A DNA stretch of 64,000 nucleotides from Mycobacteriales bacterium (GCA_030447385.1 JAUJOY010000001.1:809629-873628); one strand, 5' to 3'; shown: positions 1 through 8,103, counted from the first letter of the stretch. Program-made: numbers and translations. Notes: generated by a model from the letters alone, not told the origin.

Positions 1-16
1 GCAGGGTCGTGCTCAT
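1..16 (-). CDS. Start of a downstream gene, probably the second ABC exporter half (partial)
   Basis: An ATG at 16-14 on the minus strand overlaps the stop codon of the ABC half-transporter by 4 bases (ATGA). Only five codons (MSTTL) lie inside the window, so nothing can be said about its domains. The tight overlap, and the loss of nucleotide-binding residues in the upstream half-transporter, suggest it encodes the catalytically competent partner of a heterodimeric exporter. That function is inferred from context only. Confidence 0.45.
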
Positions 17-1722
17 GCCGCCTCCTGCCCGCGCAGCACGACGGCCCGGTAGGCCGGGTCGTCCATCAGCTCCCGGTGCGTGCCGGTGGCGACGACCACG
101 CCACGGACGAGCAGCGCCACCTCGTCCGCCCGGTCCAGCAGCAGCGGGCTGGTGCTGAGCAGCACGGTCGTCCGCCCCGCGCGCAGCCGGTGCAGCCGCT
201 CGGCGATGCGGGCCTCGGTGTGGGCGTCCACCGCGCTGGTCGGCTCGTCGAGCACCAGCACCTCGGGGTCCGCCACCAGGGCGCGCACGAGAACCAGGCG
301 CTGCCGCTGCCCGCCGGACAGCTGGCGCCCGCGCTCCTCCAGCACCGAGTCCAGGCCGTCCGGCAGCGCGTCGAGGACGTCGCTCGCGCAGGCCGCGTGC
401 AGGGCGTTCTCGAGGGAGCCGGCGGTGGTGGGTCGCCCGTCGAGCTCGGCGCGCAGCACCCCGCTGAACATCAGCGACTCCGAGTCCACGACGAGCACCC
501 GGCGCCGGACGGTCGCGAGCGGCAGCGCAGCCAGCCGGGTGCCGCCCAGCAGCACGTCGCCGTCGTCGACGTAGCGGCCGAGGCGGGCCGCGAGCGCCGC
601 CGCTGCGCCCGCGTCCGGGCTCACCACGGCGGTCAGCCGGCCCGGCCGGACCGTCAGCCCGGAGCGCACGTCGCGAAGGACGGCGTCCGCAGGCGGCTCC
701 TGCGCCGCCGCGAGCTCCGGGTCGGCGAGTGCCGGCGCGTACGACAGCAGCCGGAGAATCCTTCGGGCGGCGACCATGGCCCGGGTCAGCTTGTCGGCCG
801 CCTCCGTAACGGTGCGCAACGGCGTCACGAGGAAGGCGGCGTAGCCGTAGAAGGCGACGAGGTCGCCGACCGAGATGCGGCCCTCGACGGCCAGGTGGGC
901 GCCGAGCCAGGTCACGACGACGACGAAGGTCCCGGGGACCAGCACCTGGGCTGCGTCCAGCAGGGCCTGGCTCCTGGCGACCTGCGCGCCGGCGGCACGC
1001 ACCTCCTGCGAAGCCGCGCGGTAGCGGGTCAGGAACGCCGCCTCCCCGCCGATCCCGCGCAGGACCCGCAGCCCGGACACCGTGTCCGACCCCAGATCGG
1101 TCAGCCGCCCGAGGACCTCGCGCTGGCGGGCCTGCCGGGCGTGCAGGGGACGCAGCGCCGGTCCGATGGCGAGCGTGAAGGCGGGCACGCCGAGGACCAC
1201 GACCAGGCCGAGGGCGAGCGAGGACTGCAGCAGCAGCACCGAGACCAGCACGAAGGCGACCACGGCTCCGGTGCCGCGGGCGGTGATGTCGAGCGCGCGG
1301 GCGATGGCGACGGTGTCCGTGGCTCCGACGCTGACCACCTCACCGGTGGAGGTGTGCTCGCGCAGTGCGGAGCCGAGGCGGACGGTCTGCGCGTTGACCC
1401 ACTGAGTCGTGCGGAACGCCGCCTGCAGCCAGTTGGCGACGGCGAACCGGTGCCGGGTGATGCCGGCGACCGCCTGCACGGCACCGATCACGACGAGGAG
1501 CAGCACCCAGTGCTCGAGCGCCTGACGGTTGCTGCCCGCGACGCCCTCGTCGATCGCCCGGCCGAGGACGTACGGGACGAGCGCCTGCCCGCCCATCCAC
1601 AGCACCCCGAACACCGCTCCGCCGAGCACCGTCCACTTCTGCAACGCCGCCACGCGGAGCACGAAGCGGGCAGGGGAGCGCAGATCCGGGACACCCGGGT
1701 CGGCGAACGGCAGGGAGCGCAC
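13..1722 (-). CDS. ABC exporter half with a degenerate nucleotide-binding site
   Basis: A 569-residue membrane protein with an N-terminal six-helix exporter domain (about residues 20-320) and a C-terminal ATPase domain. The signature LSGGQRQR and the Walker B strand VLVLDEPTSAVD are intact. The Walker A position instead reads VVSPDAGAAAALAA, with no GxxGxGK[ST], and the H-loop position reads LLSTSPLLL with no histidine. This is the pattern of the non-catalytic half of a heterodimeric exporter, which lends its LSGGQ to the partner's canonical ATP site. The next minus-strand gene begins inside this gene's stop codon and is the likely partner. Substrate unknown. The start at 1722 follows a basic N-terminus before the first helix. 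Confidence 0.88.
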   Translation of the reverse strand: MRSLPFADPGVPDLRSPARFVLRVAALQKWTVLGGAVFGVLWMGGQALVPYVLGRAIDEGVAGSNRQALEHWVLLLVVIGAVQAVAGITRHRFAVANWLQAAFRTTQWVNAQTVRLGSALREHTSTGEVVSVGATDTVAIARALDITARGTGAVVAFVLVSVLLLQSSLALGLVVVLGVPAFTLAIGPALRPLHARQARQREVLGRLTDLGSDTVSGLRVLRGIGGEAAFLTRYRAASQEVRAAGAQVARSQALLDAAQVLVPGTFVVVVTWLGAHLAVEGRISVGDLVAFYGYAAFLVTPLRTVTEAADKLTRAMVAARRILRLLSYAPALADPELAAAQEPPADAVLRDVRSGLTVRPGRLTAVVSPDAGAAAALAARLGRYVDDGDVLLGGTRLAALPLATVRRRVLVVDSESLMFSGVLRAELDGRPTTAGSLENALHAACASDVLDALPDGLDSVLEERGRQLSGGQRQRLVLVRALVADPEVLVLDEPTSAVDAHTEARIAERLHRLRAGRTTVLLSTSPLLLDRADEVALLVRGVVVATGTHRELMDDPAYRAVVLRGQEAA

Positions 1723-1744
1723 GCGGGCTCACGCTACGACCCGC

Positions 1745-1781
1745 GAGCCCCGACGGCGAAGGAGTTTCGCGGTCGGGGCTC
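1745..1781. terminator. Long nested hairpin, probable terminator
   Basis: Perfect 10-base arms GAGCCCCGAC (1745-1754) and GTCGGGGCTC (1772-1781) enclose a second 5-bp stem, GCGAA (1756-1760) with TTCGC (1766-1770), around the loop GGAGT; one G/G mismatch separates the stems. It starts 19 bases past the stop codon of the minus-strand gene ending at 1800 and lies before the ABC gene. No U-tract follows, as is common in actinomycetes. Confidence 0.65.
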
Positions 1782-1799
1782 ACGGGGGGCAGGTCGTGC

Positions 1800-2027
1800 T
1801 CACTCGTGCCGGTCGGGATCTCCGGGAGAGGGCGGGCGCGGTCGCAGCGTCGCGACCAGCCCGGCGGCGCCCACCGCGAGCAGCAGGACGGGTCCGGCCC
1901 AGCGGCCCTCGAGCGACAGGCCGGTCAGGTCGGTCAGGAGGAACAGCCCGGCGACCAGTCCGATCAGCAGGCCGCCCATCAGCGACACGGCGTCCAGGTC
2001 GTGCCGCTCCCCGTCAGCGCTGTGCAC
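1800..2027 (-). CDS. Small membrane protein downstream of pspC-like gene
   Basis: A 75-residue protein with two predicted membrane helices, around GGLLIGLVAGLFLLTDL and GPVLLLAVGAAGLVATL, and a charged C-terminal tail. I place the start at the GTG at 2027, which overlaps the 3' end of the PspC-like gene by 14 bases in another frame; longer upstream in-frame extensions look like shadow sequence. It is probably translationally coupled to, and works with, the PspC-like protein. No family recognised. Confidence 0.6.
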   Translation of the reverse strand: MHSADGERHDLDAVSLMGGLLIGLVAGLFLLTDLTGLSLEGRWAGPVLLLAVGAAGLVATLRPRPPSPGDPDRHE

Positions 2028-3171
2028 GGCGCACCTCGATCTCGCCCAGGCCGACCCGCAGGCGCAGGTCGAGCACCGGCCCGCTGTCGGGACCGAGCTG
2101 CAGGACCTCGTCGTCGGCGATCTGGCGCCGCTCGGAGGTGCCCGAGCCGGCATCCTCGGTGGCGGAGATCACCTCGCCCAGGCCCACGTCGGGCGACACG
2201 CGCACCGGGAGGTCGTCGGGGACGAGCACCACGAGGCTGCCGAAGCCCACCTCGACGGCGATGCTGTCGACGGATCCGGGCTCGAGCTCCCGCAGGTCCA
2301 GCGTCGCCTCGCCGGCGCCCAGCTCGTACGACGTGACGCCGCTCGCGGCGGTGGGCACCCACAGGCGCTCGCCGGCGCCACCGGACAGGTTGTCCGCGGC
2401 TGTCGAGGCGGCCTGCGCACCCGCCAGCGCGACGGCCAGCAGGAGCCCGACGGCGATCAGCCAGCGGGCCCTGCCGTACCAGGTCCCGACCACGAGCCCG
2501 GCGCCCACGACGAGCATCGCGCCCGCCAGGACGCGCGGCCCCGTCAGCCCGTCGGCGCCCAGCTCGCGAAGCAGCAGCAGCAGGCCGGTGATTAGCGCCG
2601 CGGCGCTCAGCGTGAGCGGGCCGAGGCGGGAGCGCTGCCGCGACCGGGGTGCGGCCGACATCGCCGGCGGGGCGTAGGACTGCCCGGGGACGGGCGGCAC
2701 CCCGTAGGCCGACGCCGGCGCGGCCGGGACCCAGGCGGCCGGCGCCTGCGGGACCTGGCCGGGGGAGCTCCGCCGCTCGCGGGCGACGAGGTAGACCAGT
2801 GCGGCGATCACGGCCAGCACGACCACCCCGGTCCCGTCGGCCAGCCCGAGGATCAGCAGCGTGATGATCAAGGTCAGCACGACACCCGCGACGCTGACGG
2901 AGGAGTCGGGCCGGCGCAGGTGCCGCTCGGCGAAGGAGGTCGGCGAGTCGGCCCGGGGGATCAGCAGCCAGGCCAGGGCGTACAGCGCGATGCCGGCTCC
3001 GCCGAACAGCGCGAGGGCGGCGAGAGCCACGCGCCACAGGACGGGGTCGCTGTCGGTGTAGCGGCCGAGGCCGGAGCAGACCCCGGCGACGATCTTGTCG
3101 TCAGGGTCGCGCACCAGCCGCGGCGGAGGAGGAGGAGGTGGAAGGGGCGGGTCCTGCAGTGTCTCGGTCAT
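2014..3171 (-). CDS. PspC-domain membrane protein with LiaF-like C-terminal domain
   Basis: A 385-residue protein. After a proline run there is a PspC domain (LVRDPDDKIVAGVCSGLGRY, then the helix GIALYALAWLLIP), followed by several further membrane helices and a C-terminal beta-rich domain. That domain repeats motifs such as LGAGEATLDL, VGFGSLVVLVP and VGLGEIEV and resembles the adhesin-like domain of LiaF/DUF2154 proteins. It is divergent from a PspC-type sensor kinase and response regulator, so the three probably form a LiaFSR-like cell-envelope stress system, with this protein as membrane sensor or inhibitor. I chose the ATG at 3171 (MTETLQDPP), which has an appropriately placed -10-like GATCGT 7 bases upstream, over an ATG 36 bases further out. 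Confidence 0.85.
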   Translation of the reverse strand: MTETLQDPPLPPPPPPPRLVRDPDDKIVAGVCSGLGRYTDSDPVLWRVALAALALFGGAGIALYALAWLLIPRADSPTSFAERHLRRPDSSVSVAGVVLTLIITLLILGLADGTGVVVLAVIAALVYLVARERRSSPGQVPQAPAAWVPAAPASAYGVPPVPGQSYAPPAMSAAPRSRQRSRLGPLTLSAAALITGLLLLLRELGADGLTGPRVLAGAMLVVGAGLVVGTWYGRARWLIAVGLLLAVALAGAQAASTAADNLSGGAGERLWVPTAASGVTSYELGAGEATLDLRELEPGSVDSIAVEVGFGSLVVLVPDDLPVRVSPDVGLGEVISATEDAGSGTSERRQIADDEVLQLGPDSGPVLDLRLRVGLGEIEVRRAQR

Positions 3172-3282
3172 GGCGAGGACGATCGTCCCCCTGGACCGTC
3201 CGCACATCAGGGAAGGACCCTGGACCCCTTCTCAGGGTGGATCCCGGAGCCCGCCGCGCCGCCGGCGTGGAAACCTGCAGCG

Positions 3283-4466
3283 GTGAGCACGCTCGCGCCG
3301 CCGCCGGCCCCCCGCCGGGTGGTGCGCGACGTGGAGGACCGGCTCGTCGGGGGGGTGGCCGCCGGCATCGCCCGCCACCTCGGGCTCTCGGGCGTGGTCG
3401 TGCGCCTCGCCTTTGTGGCGCTGGTGCTCGCCGACGGGGTCGGCATCGCCATGTACGCCGCGTTCTGGCTGCTGCTGCCCCAGAGCGGGCTCCCCTCCTC
3501 GGATCCGGCCGGCGCCCGTGCGGCGGGTCAGGAGCGGGTGCGGCTGGTCGCGCTCGCCGCGGTCGTCGTCGGGGCGCTGCTGCTCCTGCAGTCGGTCGGC
3601 CTGTTCTCGCCGGTGCTCCTCCCGCTGGGCCTCGCCGGGGTGGGCGTCGCCCGGTCTGGCAGCAGGCGGAAGCGGCGCAGCGAGCGCGGTGGCGCAGTGC
3701 GGGCAGCCGCCGCTCCCGGCTGCTCGCCGTCGGCGCGGGCGCGGTGCTGCTGACGCTCGGGCTGACCGGCTTCCTCGCCACCATCGGCCAGCTCGGGCAG
3801 GCCCGTCGCGGGCTGCTGTCCACGGCCGTCGTCGTCCTCGGGCTCGCGGTGCTCACCGGCCCGTGGTGGCTGCGCATGACGGCGGACCTGCGGGCCGAGC
3901 GCCGCGAGCGCATCCGGTCGCAGGAGCGGGCGGAGGTCGCGGCGCACGTGCACGACTCTGTGCTGCAGACGCTCGCGCTGATCCGCCGCTCGGCGGAGGA
4001 CCCCCGTGAGGTCACCCGCCTGGCGCGTACGCAGGAGCGCGAGCTGCGCGGCTGGCTCTACCGCCCGGCTCCCGCCGGTGAGGCCACCTTCGCCGCGGCG
4101 GTGCAGCAGGTGGCGGCGGAGGTGGAGGAGGCGCACGGCGTCACGGTGGAGACCGTGGTCGTGGGTGACGCGCCCACCTCTCCCGCGCTGCTGGCCGTCG
4201 TCGCCGCCACTCGCGAGGCGCTGGTCAACGCGGCGCTGCACTCCGGGGCCACCACGGTCTCGCTGTACGCCGAGGCCGGGCCGGAGCGGGTGGAGGTGTT
4301 CGTGCGCGACCGGGGGAGCGGGTTCACCCCCGAGGAGGTGCCGCCGGACCGGTTCGGCGAGGCCCAGTCGATCGTCGGGCGGATGGAGCGGCACGGGGGA
4401 CGGGCCGTCCTGCGCAGCTCGCCCGGCACCGGCACCGAGGTGCACCTGGACGTACGCCATGCCTGA
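3283..4466 (+). pseudogene. PspC-domain sensor histidine kinase, single frameshift
   Basis: The GTG at 3283 opens a PspC domain (VVRDVEDRLVGGVAAGIARH, helix GVGIAMYAAFWLLLP) and two more helices in one frame up to about 3652. The kinase part continues only in another frame: membrane helices, the phospho-acceptor region EVAAHVHDSVLQTLALI with His in HDSVLQ, and a HATPase domain (REALVNAALHSGA, DRGSGF). Adding one base between 3651 and 3653 would give VALVWQQAEAAQRARW, the expected linker. It is therefore either a sequencing error or a recent frameshift that separates the membrane part from the kinase. The 3' end overlaps the response regulator by 8 bases. If intact, this is the LiaS-like kinase of the system. 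Confidence 0.82.
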
Positions 4467-5136
4467 GCCGCCGGGGCGGCTTCGCGTCGTGCTCGTGGAC
4501 GACCACCGGCTCTTCCGCGCGGGCGTGCGCAGCGAGCTCGTACGCGCCGACGTGCCGCTCGACGTGGTCGGCGAGGCGGAGACGGTGGCCGAAGCGGTCG
4601 CGCTCGTGCTCGAGCAGCAGCCGGACGTCGTCCTGCTCGACGTCCACATGCCCGACGGCGGCGGCCGTGCCGTGCTGGCCGGGGTCGGCAGCCGGGCGAG
4701 CGGCACCCGTTTCCTGGCCCTCTCGGTCTCGGACGCCGCGGAGGACGTGATCGGCGTGATCCGGGCCGGTGCAAGGGGCTACGTCACGAAGAGCATCTCG
4801 GCGGGTGAGCTCGCGGACGCGGTGCGCCGGGTCGCCGACGGGGACGCGGTCTTCTCACCGCGGCTGGCCGGGTTCGTGCTCGACGCCTTCTCCTCGAGCC
4901 CGCCGGTGCCGGACGAGGCGCCGGCCGCCGACTCGGCCGATCTCGACCGGCTGACCGCCCGCGAGCGGGACGTGCTGCGCCTGATCACCCGCGGATACAC
5001 CTACAAGGAGGTCGCCGCGGAGCTGTACCTCTCGGTCAAGACCGTCGAGACCCACGTGTCCTCGGTGCTGCGCAAGCTGCAGCTGTCCAACCGTCGCGAG
5101 CTGTCGCGCTGGGCCGCCGACCGCCGCTTCGTCTGA
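4459..5136 (+). CDS. NarL/LiaR-type response regulator
   Basis: A 225-residue two-domain regulator. The receiver domain has the acidic pair VDDHR, phospho-acceptor Asp in VLLDVHMPDGG and conserved Lys in YVTKSI. The C-terminal LuxR-type HTH reads LTARERDVLRLITRGYTYKEVA followed by YLSVKTVETHVSSVLRKL. The ATG at 4459 overlaps the end of the PspC-type kinase, giving tight coupling. Phosphorylated by that kinase, it probably controls envelope-stress genes, including the divergent PspC-like gene. Targets cannot be read from the sequence. Confidence 0.93.
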   Translation: MPEPPGRLRVVLVDDHRLFRAGVRSELVRADVPLDVVGEAETVAEAVALVLEQQPDVVLLDVHMPDGGGRAVLAGVGSRASGTRFLALSVSDAAEDVIGVIRAGARGYVTKSISAGELADAVRRVADGDAVFSPRLAGFVLDAFSSSPPVPDEAPAADSADLDRLTARERDVLRLITRGYTYKEVAAELYLSVKTVETHVSSVLRKLQLSNRRELSRWAADRRFV

Positions 5137-5143
5137 GTCCCGC

Positions 5144-5149
5144 TACCGT
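5144..5149 (+). promoter_or_regulatory. -10 element TACCGT of a leaderless transcript
   Basis: TACCGT matches TANNNT and lies 7 bases before the ATG at 5157, the geometry expected if transcription starts at or next to the A of the start codon. Confidence 0.45.
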
Positions 5150-5156
5150 CGCCCGC

Positions 5157-5222
5157 ATGAGCGCCCGCACGGCCGCGGTCGTTCCGCGGGCCGCCCCCAG
5201 CCGTCCGGGGCTGGCCCGATGA
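5157..5222 (+). CDS. Putative 21-residue leader peptide
   Basis: The ATG at 5157 opens a 21-codon frame (MSARTAAVVPRAAPSRPGLA plus R) whose TGA overlaps the next gene's ATG as ATGA (5219-5222). It has no Shine-Dalgarno sequence but a -10-like hexamer 7 bases upstream, so a leaderless mRNA would begin with this peptide and couple its translation to the membrane protein. It could be a chance frame; codon composition is uninformative at this length. Confidence 0.4.
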   Translation: MSARTAAVVPRAAPSRPGLAR

Positions 5223-5539
5223 CCGACCTGCTCCTGGCCACGCTCACCCTTGTGGTCCTCGTGGCCGGTGCGCTGGCGGTGCTCGCGGCCCTGACCGTGG
5301 TCCCGTTCGTCGTGACGCTGCAGCTCGCCGAGGCGCGCCACTTCTCCCTCTTCCGGTGGGGGGCGATCTCGCTCGCGGGCTCGGTCTTCGGCCTCGTCGT
5401 GACCCTCCTCGTGCTGCGCGGCGGCGGGTCACCGGCGGTCGCGGCGGTGGGGCTGCTGCCGATCGTGGCCGGGCCGGCGCTGCTCCTCCTGCTGCCGCCG
5501 CGGGACCCGCTGGGAGGGCGCGCGGGGGGGCACCACTGA
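5219..5539 (+). CDS. Small hydrophobic membrane protein
   Basis: A 106-residue protein with about four membrane helices (for example LATLTLVVLVAGALAVLAAL and VFGLVVTLLVLRG) and a short charged tail. No recognised family or catalytic motif. It follows the response regulator by 82 bases and its ATG overlaps the stop of a putative leader peptide, so translation may depend on coupling. It ends 17 bases before the convergent PIG-L gene. Confidence 0.6.
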   Translation: MTDLLLATLTLVVLVAGALAVLAALTVVPFVVTLQLAEARHFSLFRWGAISLAGSVFGLVVTLLVLRGGGSPAVAAVGLLPIVAGPALLLLLPPRDPLGGRAGGHH

Positions 5540-5556
5540 CGTTCGCCGGCGCCGGA

Positions 5557-6279
5557 TCACCCCGTCTTGACCACCTTGAACGCCTCGGCCAGCCGTTCCT
5601 CCCCGTAGCCGGCAGTCACCGCGTTGACCTTCAGCCAGGTCCGCAGCATGCCCTCGAGGTCCTCCATGTGGGCCGTCTGCGAGACGTGCGCCTTGAGCGC
5701 CGCGAGCTTGTGCTCGAAGGTGTCGGTGACGTCGACGTAGCGGTTGGCCGCGGCGCCCCACGTCATCACCCAGACCTCCAGCACGGTCCACGGCTCGAGC
5801 CCCTCGGCGGCCAGCTCGAGGTGGGCGAAGGGGTTGCGCGCGTCCGGGTAGACCGCGCTGATGGCCGCCTCGCCCGCCGCCAGGTGATCCGGGTGGGAGC
5901 CGGAGATGCGCTCCCAGTTGCGCTCCGGCGACTGGATGAGCATCCGCTGCGGGCGCTTTTGGCGGATGACGCGGGAGATGTCCCGCCGCAGCTCGATGCT
6001 CGGGACCAGCCTGCCGTCGGGGTAGCCGAGGAAGGTCACGTCCTCCACGCCGACCTCCTTGGCCGCCGCGCGCTGCTCGGCCTGCCGGATGCCGCCGATG
6101 GCGCTGCGCGGTACGGCCGGGTCGAACCCGCCTGCATCGCCGTCGGTGCACAGGCAGTACGCCACCTCGATCCCCGACGCCGTCCAGCTGGCGATGGTGC
6201 CGGCGGCGCCGAAGTCGACGTCATCCGGATGGGCGACGACGACGAGCGCACGCTCGACTGGAACCTCGGGCTGTGACAT
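5557..6279 (-). CDS. PIG-L family deacetylase (LmbE-like)
   Basis: A 240-residue protein with the family's zinc-binding signature AHPDDVDFGAAGT near the N-terminus (about residues 16-28) and the downstream HPDHLAAGEA element that supplies another metal ligand. Relatives de-N-acetylate GlcNAc-containing small molecules or glycans (MshB and Mca in mycothiol metabolism, LmbE-like proteins). This copy is shorter than MshB and the substrate cannot be fixed. I chose the ATG at 6279 (MSQPEVPVER) just before the core; a longer in-frame extension covers the intergenic hairpin and is unlikely to be coding. Confidence 0.88.
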   Translation of the reverse strand: MSQPEVPVERALVVVAHPDDVDFGAAGTIASWTASGIEVAYCLCTDGDAGGFDPAVPRSAIGGIRQAEQRAAAKEVGVEDVTFLGYPDGRLVPSIELRRDISRVIRQKRPQRMLIQSPERNWERISGSHPDHLAAGEAAISAVYPDARNPFAHLELAAEGLEPWTVLEVWVMTWGAAANRYVDVTDTFEHKLAALKAHVSQTAHMEDLEGMLRTWLKVNAVTAGYGEERLAEAFKVVKTG

Positions 6280-6299
6280 GCGAGCTCCCCTACCCGGGC

Positions 6300-6344
6300 C
6301 GGCTGCCCGTTCCCCGACATCCTGCGTCAGCAGCCGGGCAGCCG
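6300..6344 (-). terminator. Inverted repeat after the ABC-2 permease gene
   Basis: Perfect 10-base arms CGGCTGCCCG (6300-6309) and CGGGCAGCCG (6335-6344) with a 25-base loop. It begins 11 bases past the stop of the minus-strand permease gene, a sensible place for termination of the two-component/ABC transcript before the PIG-L gene. Confidence 0.55.
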
Positions 6345-6355
6345 TACACCCGGGC

Positions 6356-7168
6356 TCAGGACAGGACGTCTCGCCGCTGCAGGTCGATCGCCGCGACGAG
6401 CGCCATGACCCCGACGACTGCGCCTCCCACCGCAGCCGACCTCGCGAGCCCGGAGGCGGCACTGCCGCCGGCGGCCACGGACTCCATCAGCAGGCCGGGA
6501 AACCACCTGCGGGCCCCCGACCAGGCCTCCTCCAGCAGGTGCTCGAACGGGCCGAACCACGCCAGCCCGATGCCCAGCCCGACCGGCACGGAGCGCACCA
6601 GCGTCCCGATCGCGGCGCCGAGCAGCCCGTAGCCGGACGCGGCACCGGCGGCCCGCAGGTAGTCGCCCCCCGCGGCAGCCAGCGCGTCTGCCGACGTCCA
6701 CGCCTCCGTGGGGACGTCACGCAGCCCGGCGGCGACGAAGGCCGCCACCACGCTGGCCCCCAGCGCGAGCGCCAGCGCCGCCCAGGTCACCAGCAGGACC
6801 GCCAGCACCTGTCCGCCGAGCAGCCGCAGGCGGCGTGGCTCGCGAGTCAGCAGCACCCGCAGCGTGCCGCGGCTGTGCTCGCCCGCGGTCGTCGCGAGGA
6901 ACAGCACCAGCACGAGCATCCCGAGCAGGCTGGAGGTCGCGGCGAAGCCGGCCGTCATGCCGTCCGGCAGCGCCAGCGCCGACAGCAGCAGGGCCGGGCG
7001 CTCGCCCCGCGCGGGCGGTTCCGCCCCCCGGTCCGCGGTGAGGAAGGCGATAGTCGTCGCGATCACCGCCAGCGCAGGGAGCAGGCCCAGCAGCGAGCCG
7101 AGCACGGTCGGGCGGCGCAGCACGAGCAGCTGGGCGCGTACGGGCCGGAGCAGGCCCCAGCCGGTCAT
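6356..7168 (-). CDS. ABC-2 type permease
   Basis: A 270-residue protein with about six hydrophobic segments, including VLGSLLGLLPALAVIATTIA, SLLGMLVLVLFLATTAGEHS and LLGGQVLAVLLVTWAALALA. The sequence EHSRGTLRVLLTREPRR after the third helix is typical of ABC-2 permeases. Its ATG overlaps the ATPase stop by four bases (ATGA), so the two are cotranslated. Together with the upstream two-component system it resembles drug- or peptide-export modules whose expression the sensor kinase controls. Substrate unknown. Confidence 0.85.
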   Translation of the reverse strand: MTGWGLLRPVRAQLLVLRRPTVLGSLLGLLPALAVIATTIAFLTADRGAEPPARGERPALLLSALALPDGMTAGFAATSSLLGMLVLVLFLATTAGEHSRGTLRVLLTREPRRLRLLGGQVLAVLLVTWAALALALGASVVAAFVAAGLRDVPTEAWTSADALAAAGGDYLRAAGAASGYGLLGAAIGTLVRSVPVGLGIGLAWFGPFEHLLEEAWSGARRWFPGLLMESVAAGGSAASGLARSAAVGGAVVGVMALVAAIDLQRRDVLS

Positions 7169-8103
7169 CGCAGGCTCCCGGCGACCGAGTCGGCGAGCAG
7201 CGCGCCGTACTGCTCCTCGAGGGTGGAGCTCTCCCGGCGCAGCTCGATCAGGGTGATGCCCGCGTCCGAGGCCGTCCGGTTCAGCCGGGCCAGGACGGCG
7301 TCGGTCAGCGCCGACCCGCTCGGCGGCACCGCGTGCAGGCGGTCCCGGACAGGGCGCACCTGCAGGCCCTGCCGCGCCGCCAGCTCCTCGAGTCGCGGCA
7401 GGTCCCGGCTGTGCTCGCACCCGAGCACCACCTCGGAGCCGGTCAGCAGGTCGGCGGTGTGCCCCGACCACACCAGCCGCCCGGACTCGACCATCACCAG
7501 CCAGTCGCAGGCCTGCTGCACCTCGCCGAGCAGGTGCGAGGAGACGAGCACCGTCGGCCCGCCGTCGGCCAGTGAGCGCAGCAGGCCGCGCATGTCCCGG
7601 ATGCCCTGCGGGTCAAGGCCGTTGGTGGGTCTCGTCGAGCACGAGCAGCCGCGGTGTGGGCAGGAGCGAGCGGCGATCCCGAGGCGTCGCTTCATCCCGA
7701 GGGAGTACGTCTTGTACGCGTCGTCGGCGCGGTCGGCCAGGCTGACCCGCTCGAGGCAGGCGTCGACCCGGGCCGCCGGGTAGCCGCCCAGGGTCGCCAG
7801 CACCCGCAGGTTGGCCCGCCCCGACAGGCCGGGGTAGAAGGCGGGCGCCTCGATCAGCGCACCCACGTCGGGCAGGTAGTCCTGCGGCCTGGACAGGTCA
7901 TGGCCGAGCACCCGGCCGGTGCCGGAGGTCGGGCGCACCAGGCCGAGCAGCATGCGCAGGGTGGTCGACTTGCCGGCGCCGTTCGGGCCGACGAAGCCGG
8001 CGACGACGCCGGCGGGCAGGCTCAGGTCGAGGGCGTCGACGACGGTACGGCCGCCGTACGCCTTGGTCAGTCTGTCGGTCTGCACGACCGGTTCGCTTGT
8101 CAT
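7165..8103 (-). CDS. ABC transporter ATP-binding protein with Walker B scrambled by paired indels
   Basis: A 312-residue ATPase subunit. Walker A GPNGAGKST (about residues 38-46) and the signature region YSLGMKRRLGIA are normal, and SSHLLGEVQ holds the H-loop. Between them the reading frame gives SCPHRGCSCSTRPTNGLDP where a neighbouring frame encodes LLPTPRLLVLDE. A missing base (just after ATC-GCC-GC) and an extra A before CCC-ACC-AAC (both within about 7628-7672) cancel each other but replace the Walker B strand and catalytic Glu. Taken literally the ATPase should be inactive; paired sequencing errors would restore a normal ABC-2 ATPase. It sits between the permease and the NarL-type two-component system. 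Confidence 0.85.
   Translation of the reverse strand: MTSEPVVQTDRLTKAYGGRTVVDALDLSLPAGVVAGFVGPNGAGKSTTLRMLLGLVRPTSGTGRVLGHDLSRPQDYLPDVGALIEAPAFYPGLSGRANLRVLATLGGYPAARVDACLERVSLADRADDAYKTYSLGMKRRLGIAARSCPHRGCSCSTRPTNGLDPQGIRDMRGLLRSLADGGPTVLVSSHLLGEVQQACDWLVMVESGRLVWSGHTADLLTGSEVVLGCEHSRDLPRLEELAARQGLQVRPVRDRLHAVPPSGSALTDAVLARLNRTASDAGITLIELRRESSTLEEQYGALLADSVAGSLR

Noticed and set aside
76..2595. Very long plus-strand open frame antisense to the ABC and PspC-like genes
   Set aside because: Composition is Arg/Gln/Gly/His-rich with no domains; it is the mirror of GC-rich coding sequence on the minus strand, where clear protein families lie.
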